46,861 nt of DNA, from NCBI GenBank assembly GCA_033813635.1, contig JAPXRI010000019.1:1-46861 (forward strand), written 5' to 3'. Origin of the DNA: JAPXRI01 sp033813635 (GTDB lineage Bacteria > Bacillota > Clostridia > Oscillospirales > QAMX01). Below the pieces are notes generated by a model. It saw only the letters and a list, made by a program, of their open reading frames with translations, was not told the origin of the DNA and did not search any database. Positions 1 to 7,821 of this stretch are shown here, in pieces. Each line of letters opens with the position of its first letter. Position 1 is the stretch's first letter. The translations under genes and the position numbers were made by a program.

Positions 1-92
1 ACTTTCCTATGCGTCCCTTAAAATGGCAGTCACCCAAAAAGGTGCTCCTTGATTTTTTGTCCCTCGGTGTAACATATCATTGACAAACCTAC

Positions 93-134
93 AAAAAGCC
101 TGCGGCCTCGAATTTTTTTCGAGGGCCGCAAGGC
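93..134 (-). terminator. Intrinsic terminator after the thioesterase gene
   Basis: On the minus strand an interrupted stem (GCCT, GCGGCC and TCGAA arms pairing with TTCGA, GGCCGC and AGGC) is followed by five T residues. It lies just past the thioesterase stop at 151, so it should end the GH92-thioesterase transcript. Nothing else is recognisable between it and base 1. Confidence 0.8.
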
Positions 135-150
135 CGCGAAGCCTGAAAAA

Positions 151-894
151 TCAGACGGGATTGCCGTATTCAAATACCGCGGCGAAGGATTTTTTAGCGT
201 CGGAGGAGCGGATGCCGCGGAAATACGTCATGCCGGGGGCCTGAGCTTTAAAAATCTCCACGCTGTTGTTTCCGGTAAGCTCGCCGGAGAAGCTGATCCG
301 GATGCGGCGGATGAAGCGCGAGGCCTCAGCCGCGTCGAGCGCGTCGTAGGCGAACTCGCAATACCTTGTATTGTTGACATGGCCGAGCGCGTCCAGGCAG
401 CTCCGGTAGACCCGGCGCTTACCGCAGGAGGTGTAGCCTGAGATGTCTTTGATGCCCGGAACGGCGTTTTCTATCGCGAATTCACCCGTGCTGGAGCCGA
501 TTCCATCCGGGAGAGCGAAGCGGTGGACGATGGTTCTTTTGCTCAGGTCCAGCATAACCGAGAAGCACGCGCCGGAGAATACGCGCCCGCCGTCACCGAA
601 ACAGAACGCGAAGTCGCGGCGGAAATACGGTCCCTTCGTCTCGGAGTACCAGGTTTTGCCGGTGATTATGTCGCTGACCCTGGGCGAGCCTAAAATCTCG
701 ACGGTCATACCGACGAGGACAAAGGCGAGGTTTTTCTCGGCAAGCCGCTCGGTTTCGAGCCCGAGCGTCAGCAGGTGGCGCTCGGCGACGTTTTGGATGA
801 TGTTCTGGTAGACATAGGGCTTTACCCTGCCGTCGGCGGAAAAGTCGTTCGCGACGAAGCAATACTTGTATTCGTACCCGGTCTCGCTGGCCAT
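151..894 (-). CDS. Acyl-ACP thioesterase
   Basis: Probable acyl-ACP thioesterase (double hotdog fold, PF01643 type), a cytosolic enzyme releasing free fatty acids from acyl carrier protein. About 247 residues, the normal size for bacterial members. The second hotdog repeat has the family-typical stretch DALGHVNNTRYCEFAYDAL near residue 166, and the first repeat has an aromatic-rich region with KTWYSETKGPYFRRDF. The ATG at 894 is preferred because AGAAGG lies seven bases upstream; a TTG six bases earlier (900) is possible. It follows the GH92 gene by about 26 bases on the same strand and is probably co-transcribed, although the two functions are not obviously linked. Family assignment is good; chain-length preference cannot be read. 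Confidence 0.85.
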   Translation of the reverse strand: MASETGYEYKYCFVANDFSADGRVKPYVYQNIIQNVAERHLLTLGLETERLAEKNLAFVLVGMTVEILGSPRVSDIITGKTWYSETKGPYFRRDFAFCFGDGGRVFSGACFSVMLDLSKRTIVHRFALPDGIGSSTGEFAIENAVPGIKDISGYTSCGKRRVYRSCLDALGHVNNTRYCEFAYDALDAAEASRFIRRIRISFSGELTGNNSVEIFKAQAPGMTYFRGIRSSDAKKSFAAVFEYGNPV

Positions 895-920
895 AACCAA
901 ACCTTCTTGTTTTTATAATG

Positions 921-3083
921 CTATAGCATGCTCGCCATCGACGGCGGCGTCGCATCTTCGCCGCTGGCCCAGGTTTTGCAGGGCTTATCGCTCATCTCGA
1001 GCTCGAGCACGCCGCCGCTGAGCAGGTCCTGCGCGGAGAACCACGCTTTATTCCACTCCGTGCCGTTGAGACGGGCACTTTTTATATATTTACGGCCGGC
1101 CGAGGCGCCCGGCGCGGAGACGATGAAAGTCCTGCCGTTGCCGAGGGTGATCGTCGCGCTGTCGAACAGGGGGCTCCCTATCAGGTAGACGCCGCTGCCC
1201 GGGCAGAACGGGTAAAAGCCTATCGCGGTGAACACGAACCATGCGGACATCGCGCCGCCGTCTTCGTCGCCGCAGATGCCGAGCGGATGATTTGAAAACC
1301 AGATTTTTGTGATGTCGTGGAGGAGCTTCTGCGTTTTCCACGGGCTACCTGTATAGTTGTAAAGGTAGGGGATGTGGAATGCGGGCTCGTTGCCCATGCA
1401 GAACTGGCCCATCAGGCCGGTGGAGTCCGGGAACAGCGCGAGCCACCTATAGAGGGGCATATCCTGCGGCTCGGTAAACGTGTCGTCCAGCCGCTTCTCA
1501 AAGGCCTCTTTTGAGCCGAACAGGCCGATCAGCCCGGCGACGTCGTGCCGGACCTCCATCGTGTAGACCCATGCGTTACACTCGGCGTAGTAGTCGCGGC
1601 CGCCCTGCGCGTACCCGAGCTTGGGGTCGAACGGGCGTATGAACTCCCCGTTTATATCGCGCGGAGCCATGAACTTGATCTCGGGGTCGAAGACCTTTTT
1701 GTAATTGTCCGCGCGCTTTTTCAGGGTCTCCGCATCCTCCGGCTTTCCGGCTTTGGCCGCCAGGACCGCTGCGCAGCAGTCGTCGTAGGCCTGCTCGAGT
1801 GTGACGGCCACCGCCTGGCGGCGTTCGAAACTGTGGACTTCGGGGATAGTCTCCTCCTCGCCCGGCTGCAGCGCCGGGAAGAAGCCCTTTTCAAAATAGC
1901 ACCTGTCCAGCGCCGTCGCCGGCCCGATATGCCAAGGGATCAGCGAGCCCTCGAAATGGGCGTATCTGACCGCCTTATAGGCGCGCTCAGCGTCGAAGGG
2001 TATCCCGTGGACGAGGGCGTTTGCGAACAGCGTCGTCGTGTGCGAGCCGAGCATGCAGGCCGCACCGCCAGCCTGATTCGGGAAATCGTGGAGCCAGCCG
2101 CTCTGCTCATAGGCCCGGATGAAGCTCTCGAGGATGTCAGCGTGGACGGAGGGGGACAGCAAGAGCTGCAGCGGGTGCGCGCCGCGATGGGTGTCCCAGA
2201 CGCCGTCGTTTGAGTAGAACTCGTGCCCGTTGTCGGGGTGGATGGCCTTGTCAAAGCCGCTGTAATGCCTGCCGTATTCAGAAAAATCGATCTGGCGGAG
2301 GAACACGCGGTACATCGCAGTGTAAAACGTGGTTTTCTCGCTTTCCGTCCCGCCGGTCAGCCGGATTTGAGACAAGAGCGTGTCCCATTCGGCGGCGGCG
2401 CTTTCACACAGCGCCTCAAAGGAGCGATTTTCAACCTCGCGGGTGAAGTTGTCTTCCGCCTGAGCGAGGTCTATCAGAGAGACTGCGAAGCGGATCTCCA
2501 TCGTCTCCGCGCGATAGGTTATTTTTACACCCGAATACCCGGCTTCTCCCTTTTTCGTCGCGGCGGCCCCGCTGATTTTTTCATATGTAAAATCCTCGGA
2601 AAACTCGTATACCGCGTAGGCCGGGGCCTGCTGATAAGTACCCTTGAGGGTAATCCGCCTGCCGTGGACGCAGATGTCGCTCCCGCCGAACGCCGTGAGC
2701 AGCAGGTAGTGTTCGCCGGCGTTTTCGGAGATTACCTGCGCGATTCCGGAATGTCTGCCGACAGTGTAGGAGACGGTTGTGTCCGTGTTCTCGAGCCACA
2801 CGCGGTAGCAGTAGGCGCGCGCGGTCTCGAGGTCGTGGTCAAAACGCGACGGCGCTTCCGCCGGTGAGAGGACTTCCCTTCCGCAGGGCATCACGTTTAC
2901 CGGACCGAGAGGGAAGCCCCAGATTTTATCCGACAGGTAGGCGTCTTTGATTTTCGGTGAGAACGACGGGGATATCTGCATCATTCCGTGGGGGAGCGCG
3001 CAGATCGGCCTCGTTGAGGTCAACAGATGGCCGATTGAACCGACATACGGATTGATATAATCCGAAAGACGCGGAAAACGCAT
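921..3083 (-). CDS. Glycoside hydrolase family 92 (alpha-mannosidase)
   Basis: GH92 enzyme of 720 residues. The family contains calcium-dependent exo-alpha-mannosidases. Family hallmarks seen: N-terminal YINPYVGSIGHLL followed by ALPHGMMQISPSF, DGVWDTHRGAHPLQLLL in the catalytic (alpha/alpha)6 part, GNEPAFHIPYLYNYTGSPW carrying the expected acidic residue, and GDEDGGAMSAW near the C-terminus. There is no signal peptide, so it should act in the cytoplasm on imported mannosides or oligosaccharides. It has an AAGGAG site seven bases before the ATG and its own promoter at 3122-3150. It is divergent from a mannose-6-phosphate isomerase gene, which supports a mannose role. The exact linkage cleaved is not determinable. 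Confidence 0.92.
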   Translation of the reverse strand: MRFPRLSDYINPYVGSIGHLLTSTRPICALPHGMMQISPSFSPKIKDAYLSDKIWGFPLGPVNVMPCGREVLSPAEAPSRFDHDLETARAYCYRVWLENTDTTVSYTVGRHSGIAQVISENAGEHYLLLTAFGGSDICVHGRRITLKGTYQQAPAYAVYEFSEDFTYEKISGAAATKKGEAGYSGVKITYRAETMEIRFAVSLIDLAQAEDNFTREVENRSFEALCESAAAEWDTLLSQIRLTGGTESEKTTFYTAMYRVFLRQIDFSEYGRHYSGFDKAIHPDNGHEFYSNDGVWDTHRGAHPLQLLLSPSVHADILESFIRAYEQSGWLHDFPNQAGGAACMLGSHTTTLFANALVHGIPFDAERAYKAVRYAHFEGSLIPWHIGPATALDRCYFEKGFFPALQPGEEETIPEVHSFERRQAVAVTLEQAYDDCCAAVLAAKAGKPEDAETLKKRADNYKKVFDPEIKFMAPRDINGEFIRPFDPKLGYAQGGRDYYAECNAWVYTMEVRHDVAGLIGLFGSKEAFEKRLDDTFTEPQDMPLYRWLALFPDSTGLMGQFCMGNEPAFHIPYLYNYTGSPWKTQKLLHDITKIWFSNHPLGICGDEDGGAMSAWFVFTAIGFYPFCPGSGVYLIGSPLFDSATITLGNGRTFIVSAPGASAGRKYIKSARLNGTEWNKAWFSAQDLLSGGVLELEMSDKPCKTWASGEDATPPSMASML

Positions 3084-3121
3084 ATGAATTCTCCTTTTGG
3101 CGAAGTTTTTTATTGGATTTA

Positions 3122-3150
3122 ATTTTACATCAGTCGGTATGCGATTTCAA
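3122..3150 (-). promoter_or_regulatory. Sigma-A promoter for the GH92 gene
   Basis: On the minus strand TTGAAA (3150-3145), a 17-base spacer and TAAAAT (3127-3122), about 40 bases before the GH92 start. It is back to back with the manA promoter. Confidence 0.75.
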
Positions 3151-3178
3151 TACCGTCCGGTAATTTTCGACCTACGGC

Positions 3179-3207
3179 TTGATACAAAAGCCTTTTAGGT
3201 GTAAAAT
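3179..3207 (+). promoter_or_regulatory. Sigma-A promoter for manA
   Basis: TTGATA (3179-3184), a 17-base spacer and TAAAAT (3202-3207), about 33 bases before the manA start. Its -35 is separated by only 28 bases from the -35 of the divergent GH92 promoter, so a single regulator could act on both. Confidence 0.75.
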
Positions 3208-3240
3208 AAAAGGCATAAAAACAAAGGAGATACTGATCTC

Positions 3241-4290
3241 ATGCTTTTTTATCCAATGAAGACGGAACCGTGCTATAAGGCGATGCCCTGGGGAGGGCAG
3301 AGGCTTAATGCCGCGTACAATAAAAAATCACCTTTTCCGATCACCGGCGAGAGCTGGGAAGCGGCCGACCATAAAAACGGACAGACGCCGATCGCAAACG
3401 GCGCCTACGCCGGCAAGACCCTGAATGCTCTTGCTGGGGAATTCGGCGCCGACTTTCTCGGTTCAAAGTGCGGCGGTGAATTCCCCGTGCTTTTTAAGCT
3501 GATCGACGCAAATGACAGGCTGTCGGTACAGGTTCACCCGGATAACGCTTACGCCGCGAAGGACGGCGACAACGGCAAAACTGAGATGTGGATTGTGCTC
3601 TGCGCGGAGGAGGGGGCGGGGCTTTACCTCGGTTTCGAGAATCCGATTACCCGGGATGAGTTTGCCGGAATGATTTCGGCAAACCGGCTTGAAAGCGCGC
3701 TGTGCTTTGTGCCGGCGCGGGAGGGCGATTCGTTTTTCCTGCCCGCCGGGCTCGTGCATGCGATAGGGAAGGGGCTTCTGATTGCCGAGATACAGCAGTC
3801 GTCGGATGCGACCTACCGGGTCTACGACTGGGGGCGTCTCGGGCTTGACGGAAAGCCGAGACCTTTACATATTCAAAAAGCGCTCGATGTGTCCGATACC
3901 TCAGAGAAGGGAGAGGCCGCGAAATCAATCAGGGTTGTTGAAAGCTTCGGGACACGGGAGTATATGTCGGCCTGCCCGCTTTTCGCCGCGATGCGTATAT
4001 GCGCAAGGGGGCGGGGGAAGGTCGCGGAAAACACGCGAAAAGAGAGCTTTCATATAATTTTTATTGCCTCCGGAGAGGCCGTGATCACGGCGCCGGACGG
4101 CGCGGCCGTACTCGAAAAGGGCGATACGGCGCTGATCCCGGCCGGGACCGGAGCTTATATGCTCAGCGGAGACTTCTGCGCGTACCGTTTCTGGATTCCG
4201 GATTTTACCGAAGACTATGAAAAGCCGCTGGCCTTTACAGGGTATTCAAAAGAACATATAGACGCTCTTTATAAAAATATCAAGGGGTGA
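3241..4290 (+). CDS. manA: Mannose-6-phosphate isomerase, class I
   Basis: Type I phosphomannose isomerase, a zinc cupin enzyme interconverting mannose-6-phosphate and fructose-6-phosphate. 349 residues, close to the short Bacillus-type class. Signature features: PWGGQRL near the N-terminus, SVQVHPDN with zinc-ligand glutamine and histidine, GKTEMWIVL, the FLPAGLVHAIGKG strand with a further histidine, and the class signature QQSSDATYRVYDWGR near residue 187. The start has AAAGGAGA ten bases upstream. It heads a plus-strand run and lies opposite a GH92 mannosidase gene, so it probably feeds released mannose into glycolysis. The stop overlaps the region just before the next gene, suggesting coupled translation. 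Confidence 0.95.
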   Translation: MLFYPMKTEPCYKAMPWGGQRLNAAYNKKSPFPITGESWEAADHKNGQTPIANGAYAGKTLNALAGEFGADFLGSKCGGEFPVLFKLIDANDRLSVQVHPDNAYAAKDGDNGKTEMWIVLCAEEGAGLYLGFENPITRDEFAGMISANRLESALCFVPAREGDSFFLPAGLVHAIGKGLLIAEIQQSSDATYRVYDWGRLGLDGKPRPLHIQKALDVSDTSEKGEAAKSIRVVESFGTREYMSACPLFAAMRICARGRGKVAENTRKESFHIIFIASGEAVITAPDGAAVLEKGDTALIPAGTGAYMLSGDFCAYRFWIPDFTEDYEKPLAFTGYSKEHIDALYKNIKG

Positions 4291-4295
4291 CGGAA

Positions 4296-5111
4296 ATGGC
4301 GTATCAAGTATTTGCAAACCATGCGCATGTTTTTCAGAAGGAAGTCAAACCGAACGCGACGATTGACAACCTCAAGATGATGATGGAGGAGGCCGGCGTG
4401 GCCAAGGCCGTCGCTTTTGCCCCGTTCATCAATTTTGAGGGGACGCAGATGAAGAGCCGGGATGAAAACCCGAACCGGTGGCTCGCCTCCCAGCTGGAAA
4501 ACGAGAAAGACATCGTCGGCTTCGGCACGATCGATTTTACCAGAGATGATCTGAAGGACCAGGTGTCCGAGATTCAAGAGCTCGGACTTCTCGGTATTAA
4601 AATACACCCGGCTCACCAGCGGGTAAAAATAAACGGCGAGCGGGCATTCGAAGTCTACCGGCGGGCGGAGGAGTGCGGGCTTTTTATTTCGTTTCACACA
4701 GGCATACACAGGTGGCGTATTTCGGATTACGAACAGCTGCTCTTTGACGATGTAGCCTTTTCGTTTCCGAAACTGAAGTTCTCCATGGAGCATATCGGAG
4801 GGTATTGCTTTTTCAAGGAATCGGTCGCGGTAATGACGAATCAGAGGGGAGCAAAGGAAAACCCGCGGATATTTGCCGGCTGGACCTCGATCTTCGAGCG
4901 CGGCGGGTGGCATATCTCGACCGAGCAGCTTGAAGACCTTATATACATGACCGGCGATAACGCGCATGTTTTCGGGCTTGACTTTCCGTATAAGAACGCC
5001 GCTTACATTAAAAACGCGATTTCGATTATTTTATCGCTCAATATCAGCGATGAGGCAAAGGGGAAAATCCTCGGCGGGAATCTGGCAAGAGAGCTCGGGG
5101 TAAAACTGTAA
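4296..5111 (+). CDS. Amidohydrolase-related TIM-barrel hydrolase
   Basis: 271-residue protein of the amidohydrolase 2 (PF04909) superfamily. Candidate metal ligands are HAH near the N-terminus (NHAHVF), a histidine in FISFHTGIH, another in SMEHIGG, and the aspartate of GLDFPY near the C-terminus, the usual beta-strand order of this barrel. Members include decarboxylases and hydrolases of small carbon compounds; the substrate is unknown here. ATG at 4296 is preferred because AAGGGG lies eight bases upstream; an in-frame GTG at 4287 overlaps the manA stop. It is six bases past manA, so the two are probably translated from one message. No signal peptide. Confidence 0.8.
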   Translation: MAYQVFANHAHVFQKEVKPNATIDNLKMMMEEAGVAKAVAFAPFINFEGTQMKSRDENPNRWLASQLENEKDIVGFGTIDFTRDDLKDQVSEIQELGLLGIKIHPAHQRVKINGERAFEVYRRAEECGLFISFHTGIHRWRISDYEQLLFDDVAFSFPKLKFSMEHIGGYCFFKESVAVMTNQRGAKENPRIFAGWTSIFERGGWHISTEQLEDLIYMTGDNAHVFGLDFPYKNAAYIKNAISIILSLNISDEAKGKILGGNLARELGVKL

Positions 5112-5134
5112 TCTCAACGGCGAGGTGCGTTTTG

Positions 5135-5881
5135 GTGATCCGCGGCGACAACATATTTGTTTATCCTGAAATTGATTCGACGAACTCGAAGCTCCGTTCC
5201 CTTGTGCTGAACGGCGAAGCGGGAGACGGCGCTGTCTGCGTCGCTTATTCACAGACCGCCGGGCGGGGCAGGATTAAAAGATGCTTTTTCTCTCCGAAAG
5301 GTCTCGGCATTTACATGTCTGTTTTTATCAGGACGAAAAAAGATATCAGCGAGGTAGTGTCGATGTCCTCAATGGCGGCGGTTGCGGTCTGCCGGGCGAT
5401 TGAGGAGACGACGGGCAAGGCCGTCGAGATCAAATGGATAAACGATGTCTATTATAACGGGAAAAAAGCCGCTGGGATCCTGTGCGAAACCGTGTCGAAC
5501 CCAGAAACAGTCAGGCTGAGCGGCGTTATCATCGGGGTGGGCGTCAACTGCCTTGAACCCGAGGGCGGCTTCCCAGAGGATATCAGGGACAAAGCGATTG
5601 CGCTTGGCCTGAGGGACGAAGCGGAGATGGAGTCGCTCGCGCTCGCGCTTGTTAAAAATCTGCGCGAGACGGGAGAATACACCGAGAACGACTGGCTTTC
5701 CTATTACCGTGCCCATTCGATCGTCCTTGGAAAAAACGTCGTCGTTTATCCGAACGGCACGGAATCTTTCAAAGGTATCGCGGAAGAGATAGAGCGAAAC
5801 GGAGCCCTGGTGGTACGGGCGGAGACCGGCGAATATGTGACGCTGAACTCCGGAGAGATAAGCCTCAGTCTGGAAAAATAA
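5135..5881 (+). CDS. birA: Biotin--[acetyl-CoA-carboxylase] ligase, catalytic type
   Basis: Biotin protein ligase, attaching biotin to carrier proteins such as the acetyl-CoA carboxylase BCCP by way of biotinyl-AMP. About 248 residues. The biotin and ATP binding region TAGRGRIKR appears near residue 47, followed by the catalytic-lysine segment KWINDVYYNGKKAAGIL and IIGVGVNC. A small C-terminal SH3-like domain follows. The N-terminal helix-turn-helix of repressor-type BirA is absent, so this form should not bind the biotin operator. GTG at 5135 has GAGGTG seven bases upstream; a TTG three bases earlier is possible. It is 23 bases after the amidohydrolase and ends the run at a strong hairpin. 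Confidence 0.93.
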   Translation: MIRGDNIFVYPEIDSTNSKLRSLVLNGEAGDGAVCVAYSQTAGRGRIKRCFFSPKGLGIYMSVFIRTKKDISEVVSMSSMAAVAVCRAIEETTGKAVEIKWINDVYYNGKKAAGILCETVSNPETVRLSGVIIGVGVNCLEPEGGFPEDIRDKAIALGLRDEAEMESLALALVKNLRETGEYTENDWLSYYRAHSIVLGKNVVVYPNGTESFKGIAEEIERNGALVVRAETGEYVTLNSGEISLSLEK

Positions 5882-5890
5882 AAAATTAAT

Positions 5891-5916
5891 AAGCGGCGGG
5901 ATTTCCCGCCGCTTTT
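5891..5916 (+). terminator. Intrinsic terminator after birA, probably bidirectional
   Basis: Perfect stem AAGCGGCGGGA / TCCCGCCGCTT with a two-base loop, followed by TTTT on the plus strand and AT-rich sequence on the minus strand. It lies between the convergent birA and binding-protein genes and can serve both. Confidence 0.85.
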
Positions 5917-5934
5917 ATCTTGGGGTTTGATATC

Positions 5935-7332
5935 TTAGTTGTTGAAGAACTGGTCGAGCAGACCCTGCACCTGGGGCGCGAACGCTTCGAGTGCCTGCTG
6001 TACGGTGTAGCCGCCGTAGGAGATGGCGGAAATCAGCTGCTCGTCGAGTACATTGGTGATTTCGTCGTTGACTTCAAAGTGGGTCAGATTGAAGTTCGGA
6101 ATGATGTATGTCTTCATCATTTCCTTGTCTTCTTCGGTGCGGCAGCGGCCGTCGTCGAGAACGTCAAGGTAGGTCTCCCTGTTGTTGACGATAAGCGACC
6201 ATTCGTTCATAATCGGGACAACCTTGTCAAGATCCTTGTTCGTGGACTGAATGACAAAGATGTCGTTGTCGTCGTGGGAAGCGACGTAGCCCTTGGCTTC
6301 CGGGCCGACAGGCATAGGAATTATGCCGTAATCGTGGTTAGAGTTGTAAATGGGCGAGGTCGGAGTGATGTGGCCCATATTGCCCCAGTTGAATGCGATC
6401 TTGCCGTCCGCGAACGCCTGGCGGCAGGTGCCGGAGCTCTCGTCGAGACGTCCGGTGGTATTCTCTTTCAGCAGGAAGTTGAGGGCGTCGATACCCTTCT
6501 GGGAGTTAATAAGGAAAACCCATTTGCCTGTTGAATCCGGACCGACAAAGTCGATATCGTTTGTGGTGACCTCATTGCCCCACGCGGTGGCGCCGGTGCC
6601 CCACTGATCGATGTTGCCGTCGCCGTCAAGGTCTTTTGTGCAGGCCTGGGCGATCTCAAGATAGACGTCCCAGGTCCACTTGTTTTCGCGTACGAGCTTA
6701 TACAGGTCGGTGTAGTTCGTGTCGTTGTAAATAATCTTTTTGTTGAACATTACGAAATAGCCGGTGGTTACGGGGACAAATTTCGAAGCGCAGTTGACGC
6801 CCCATTTATGCCCGAAGGCCTCGGATTCGTTGGTGCAGGGCTGGAACCAGCGGTCTTCGTCGGTGCAATCAAGGCCGAGATTGACCAGCTCGTCACCGTC
6901 GACCGGGAGGATTATACCTTTTTTCGCCGCCTGCCAATAGCAGTCCTGCCTGCACCAGAGCAGGTCGACGAGCTTGTTTCCGGCCATTGCGGCGCTGACC
7001 AGCGTGGTCAGCGTGTCGTCGTTGTTGTCAATGGGCTTGTAGGCGATTTTGATGTTCAGCTTTTGCTCAAGATCCTCATACAGTTCGAGCCATTCTGCAT
7101 CGAGCGCGCTGTTCGGCAGACCGTTGGCGTCAACTTTCGGGTAATAGTTGCCGTTTGAGAACGTAAACTCATATCCTTCGAAATCCTTCGGCGCCTCGGT
7201 GGTCGTCGATATAACAGCCGTAGTCCCCGCGCTTGTTTCCTGCGGTTCCTTATTGCCGCTGCAGCCCGCGAAAAGCACAACAACCATAAGAACGGCAAGT
7301 GCAAGCGCAAGAATCTTTGATTTGTACCTCAT
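5935..7332 (-). CDS. Extracellular solute-binding lipoprotein (sugar ABC type)
   Basis: 465-residue ABC transporter substrate-binding protein, family 1 (carbohydrate type). The N-terminus MRYKSKILALALAVLMVVVL is a signal peptide and FAGC forms a lipobox with the lipidated cysteine near residue 24, so the mature protein should be anchored outside the membrane. A threonine-rich linker (TSAGTTAVISTTTEAP) follows. The body has the family-like stretches AFADGKIAFNWGNMGH and a mixed acidic/aromatic composition. The start has AAGGAGG upstream. No permease or ATPase gene is adjacent, so it is an orphan that must work with a transporter elsewhere or act as a sensor. Its substrate is unknown. Confidence 0.88.
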   Translation of the reverse strand: MRYKSKILALALAVLMVVVLFAGCSGNKEPQETSAGTTAVISTTTEAPKDFEGYEFTFSNGNYYPKVDANGLPNSALDAEWLELYEDLEQKLNIKIAYKPIDNNDDTLTTLVSAAMAGNKLVDLLWCRQDCYWQAAKKGIILPVDGDELVNLGLDCTDEDRWFQPCTNESEAFGHKWGVNCASKFVPVTTGYFVMFNKKIIYNDTNYTDLYKLVRENKWTWDVYLEIAQACTKDLDGDGNIDQWGTGATAWGNEVTTNDIDFVGPDSTGKWVFLINSQKGIDALNFLLKENTTGRLDESSGTCRQAFADGKIAFNWGNMGHITPTSPIYNSNHDYGIIPMPVGPEAKGYVASHDDNDIFVIQSTNKDLDKVVPIMNEWSLIVNNRETYLDVLDDGRCRTEEDKEMMKTYIIPNFNLTHFEVNDEITNVLDEQLISAISYGGYTVQQALEAFAPQVQGLLDQFFNN

Positions 7333-7355
7333 CCAACATCCTCCTTAAAATGTTT

Positions 7356-7372
7356 ATACATTTAAAATGTAT
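7356..7372. repeat. Inverted repeat in the binding-protein leader
   Basis: ATACATTT and AAATGTAT form an eight-base inverted repeat with one central base, just upstream of the AAGGAGG site of the binding-protein gene. It could be a regulator site or a short hairpin in the leader. Function not known. Confidence 0.45.
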
Positions 7373-7504
7373 CACTGAGTAATGAGTAGGAGCAGGCGCG
7401 GTGCGGACAAAAAACGGCGGTTATCAATAATTCAGATATTGAATAAAATAATTACTGAAATCGTTTGAATAATCTCTGGGAAAAACGAACAACTCTATGG
7501 CTTT

Positions 7505-7533
7505 ATTATATTATTATGCCGTAACGTTGTCAA
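7505..7533 (-). promoter_or_regulatory. Full-consensus sigma-A promoter for the binding-protein gene
   Basis: On the minus strand TTGACA (7533-7528), exactly 17 bases, then TATAAT (7510-7505). This is a perfect consensus and predicts a leader of about 165 bases before the ATG at 7332. The rest of 7333-7821 is AT-rich and I see no gene in it. Confidence 0.85.
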
Positions 7534-7821
7534 TATAACGATTAATACTATAATAATATTCATCATATAATATTTTCGAAACGGAAAATGGGACAATTGT
7601 TGTAATAAACTATGATTCTTGCTAAATAACAACGGAATGCTGCGGCAGGGTTATAAATACTCAACAATTTGTTATAGAATTCGCAACTAAAACTGTTGAT
7701 ATAAACATATTATGCAAATAGTTAAGCTGTGATATGTGAGAAACATACAGTTTATAGCGGTGAAATGCATTCGAGACAGGAAAAATCTTTGAAAAATAAT
7801 GTAGAAAGCGGGCGGAAAATG

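Noticed and set aside
918..929. Palindrome ATGCTATAGCAT at the GH92 stop codon
   Set aside because: Only 12 bases, inside the end of the coding region, with no T tract and no second copy seen; likely chance.
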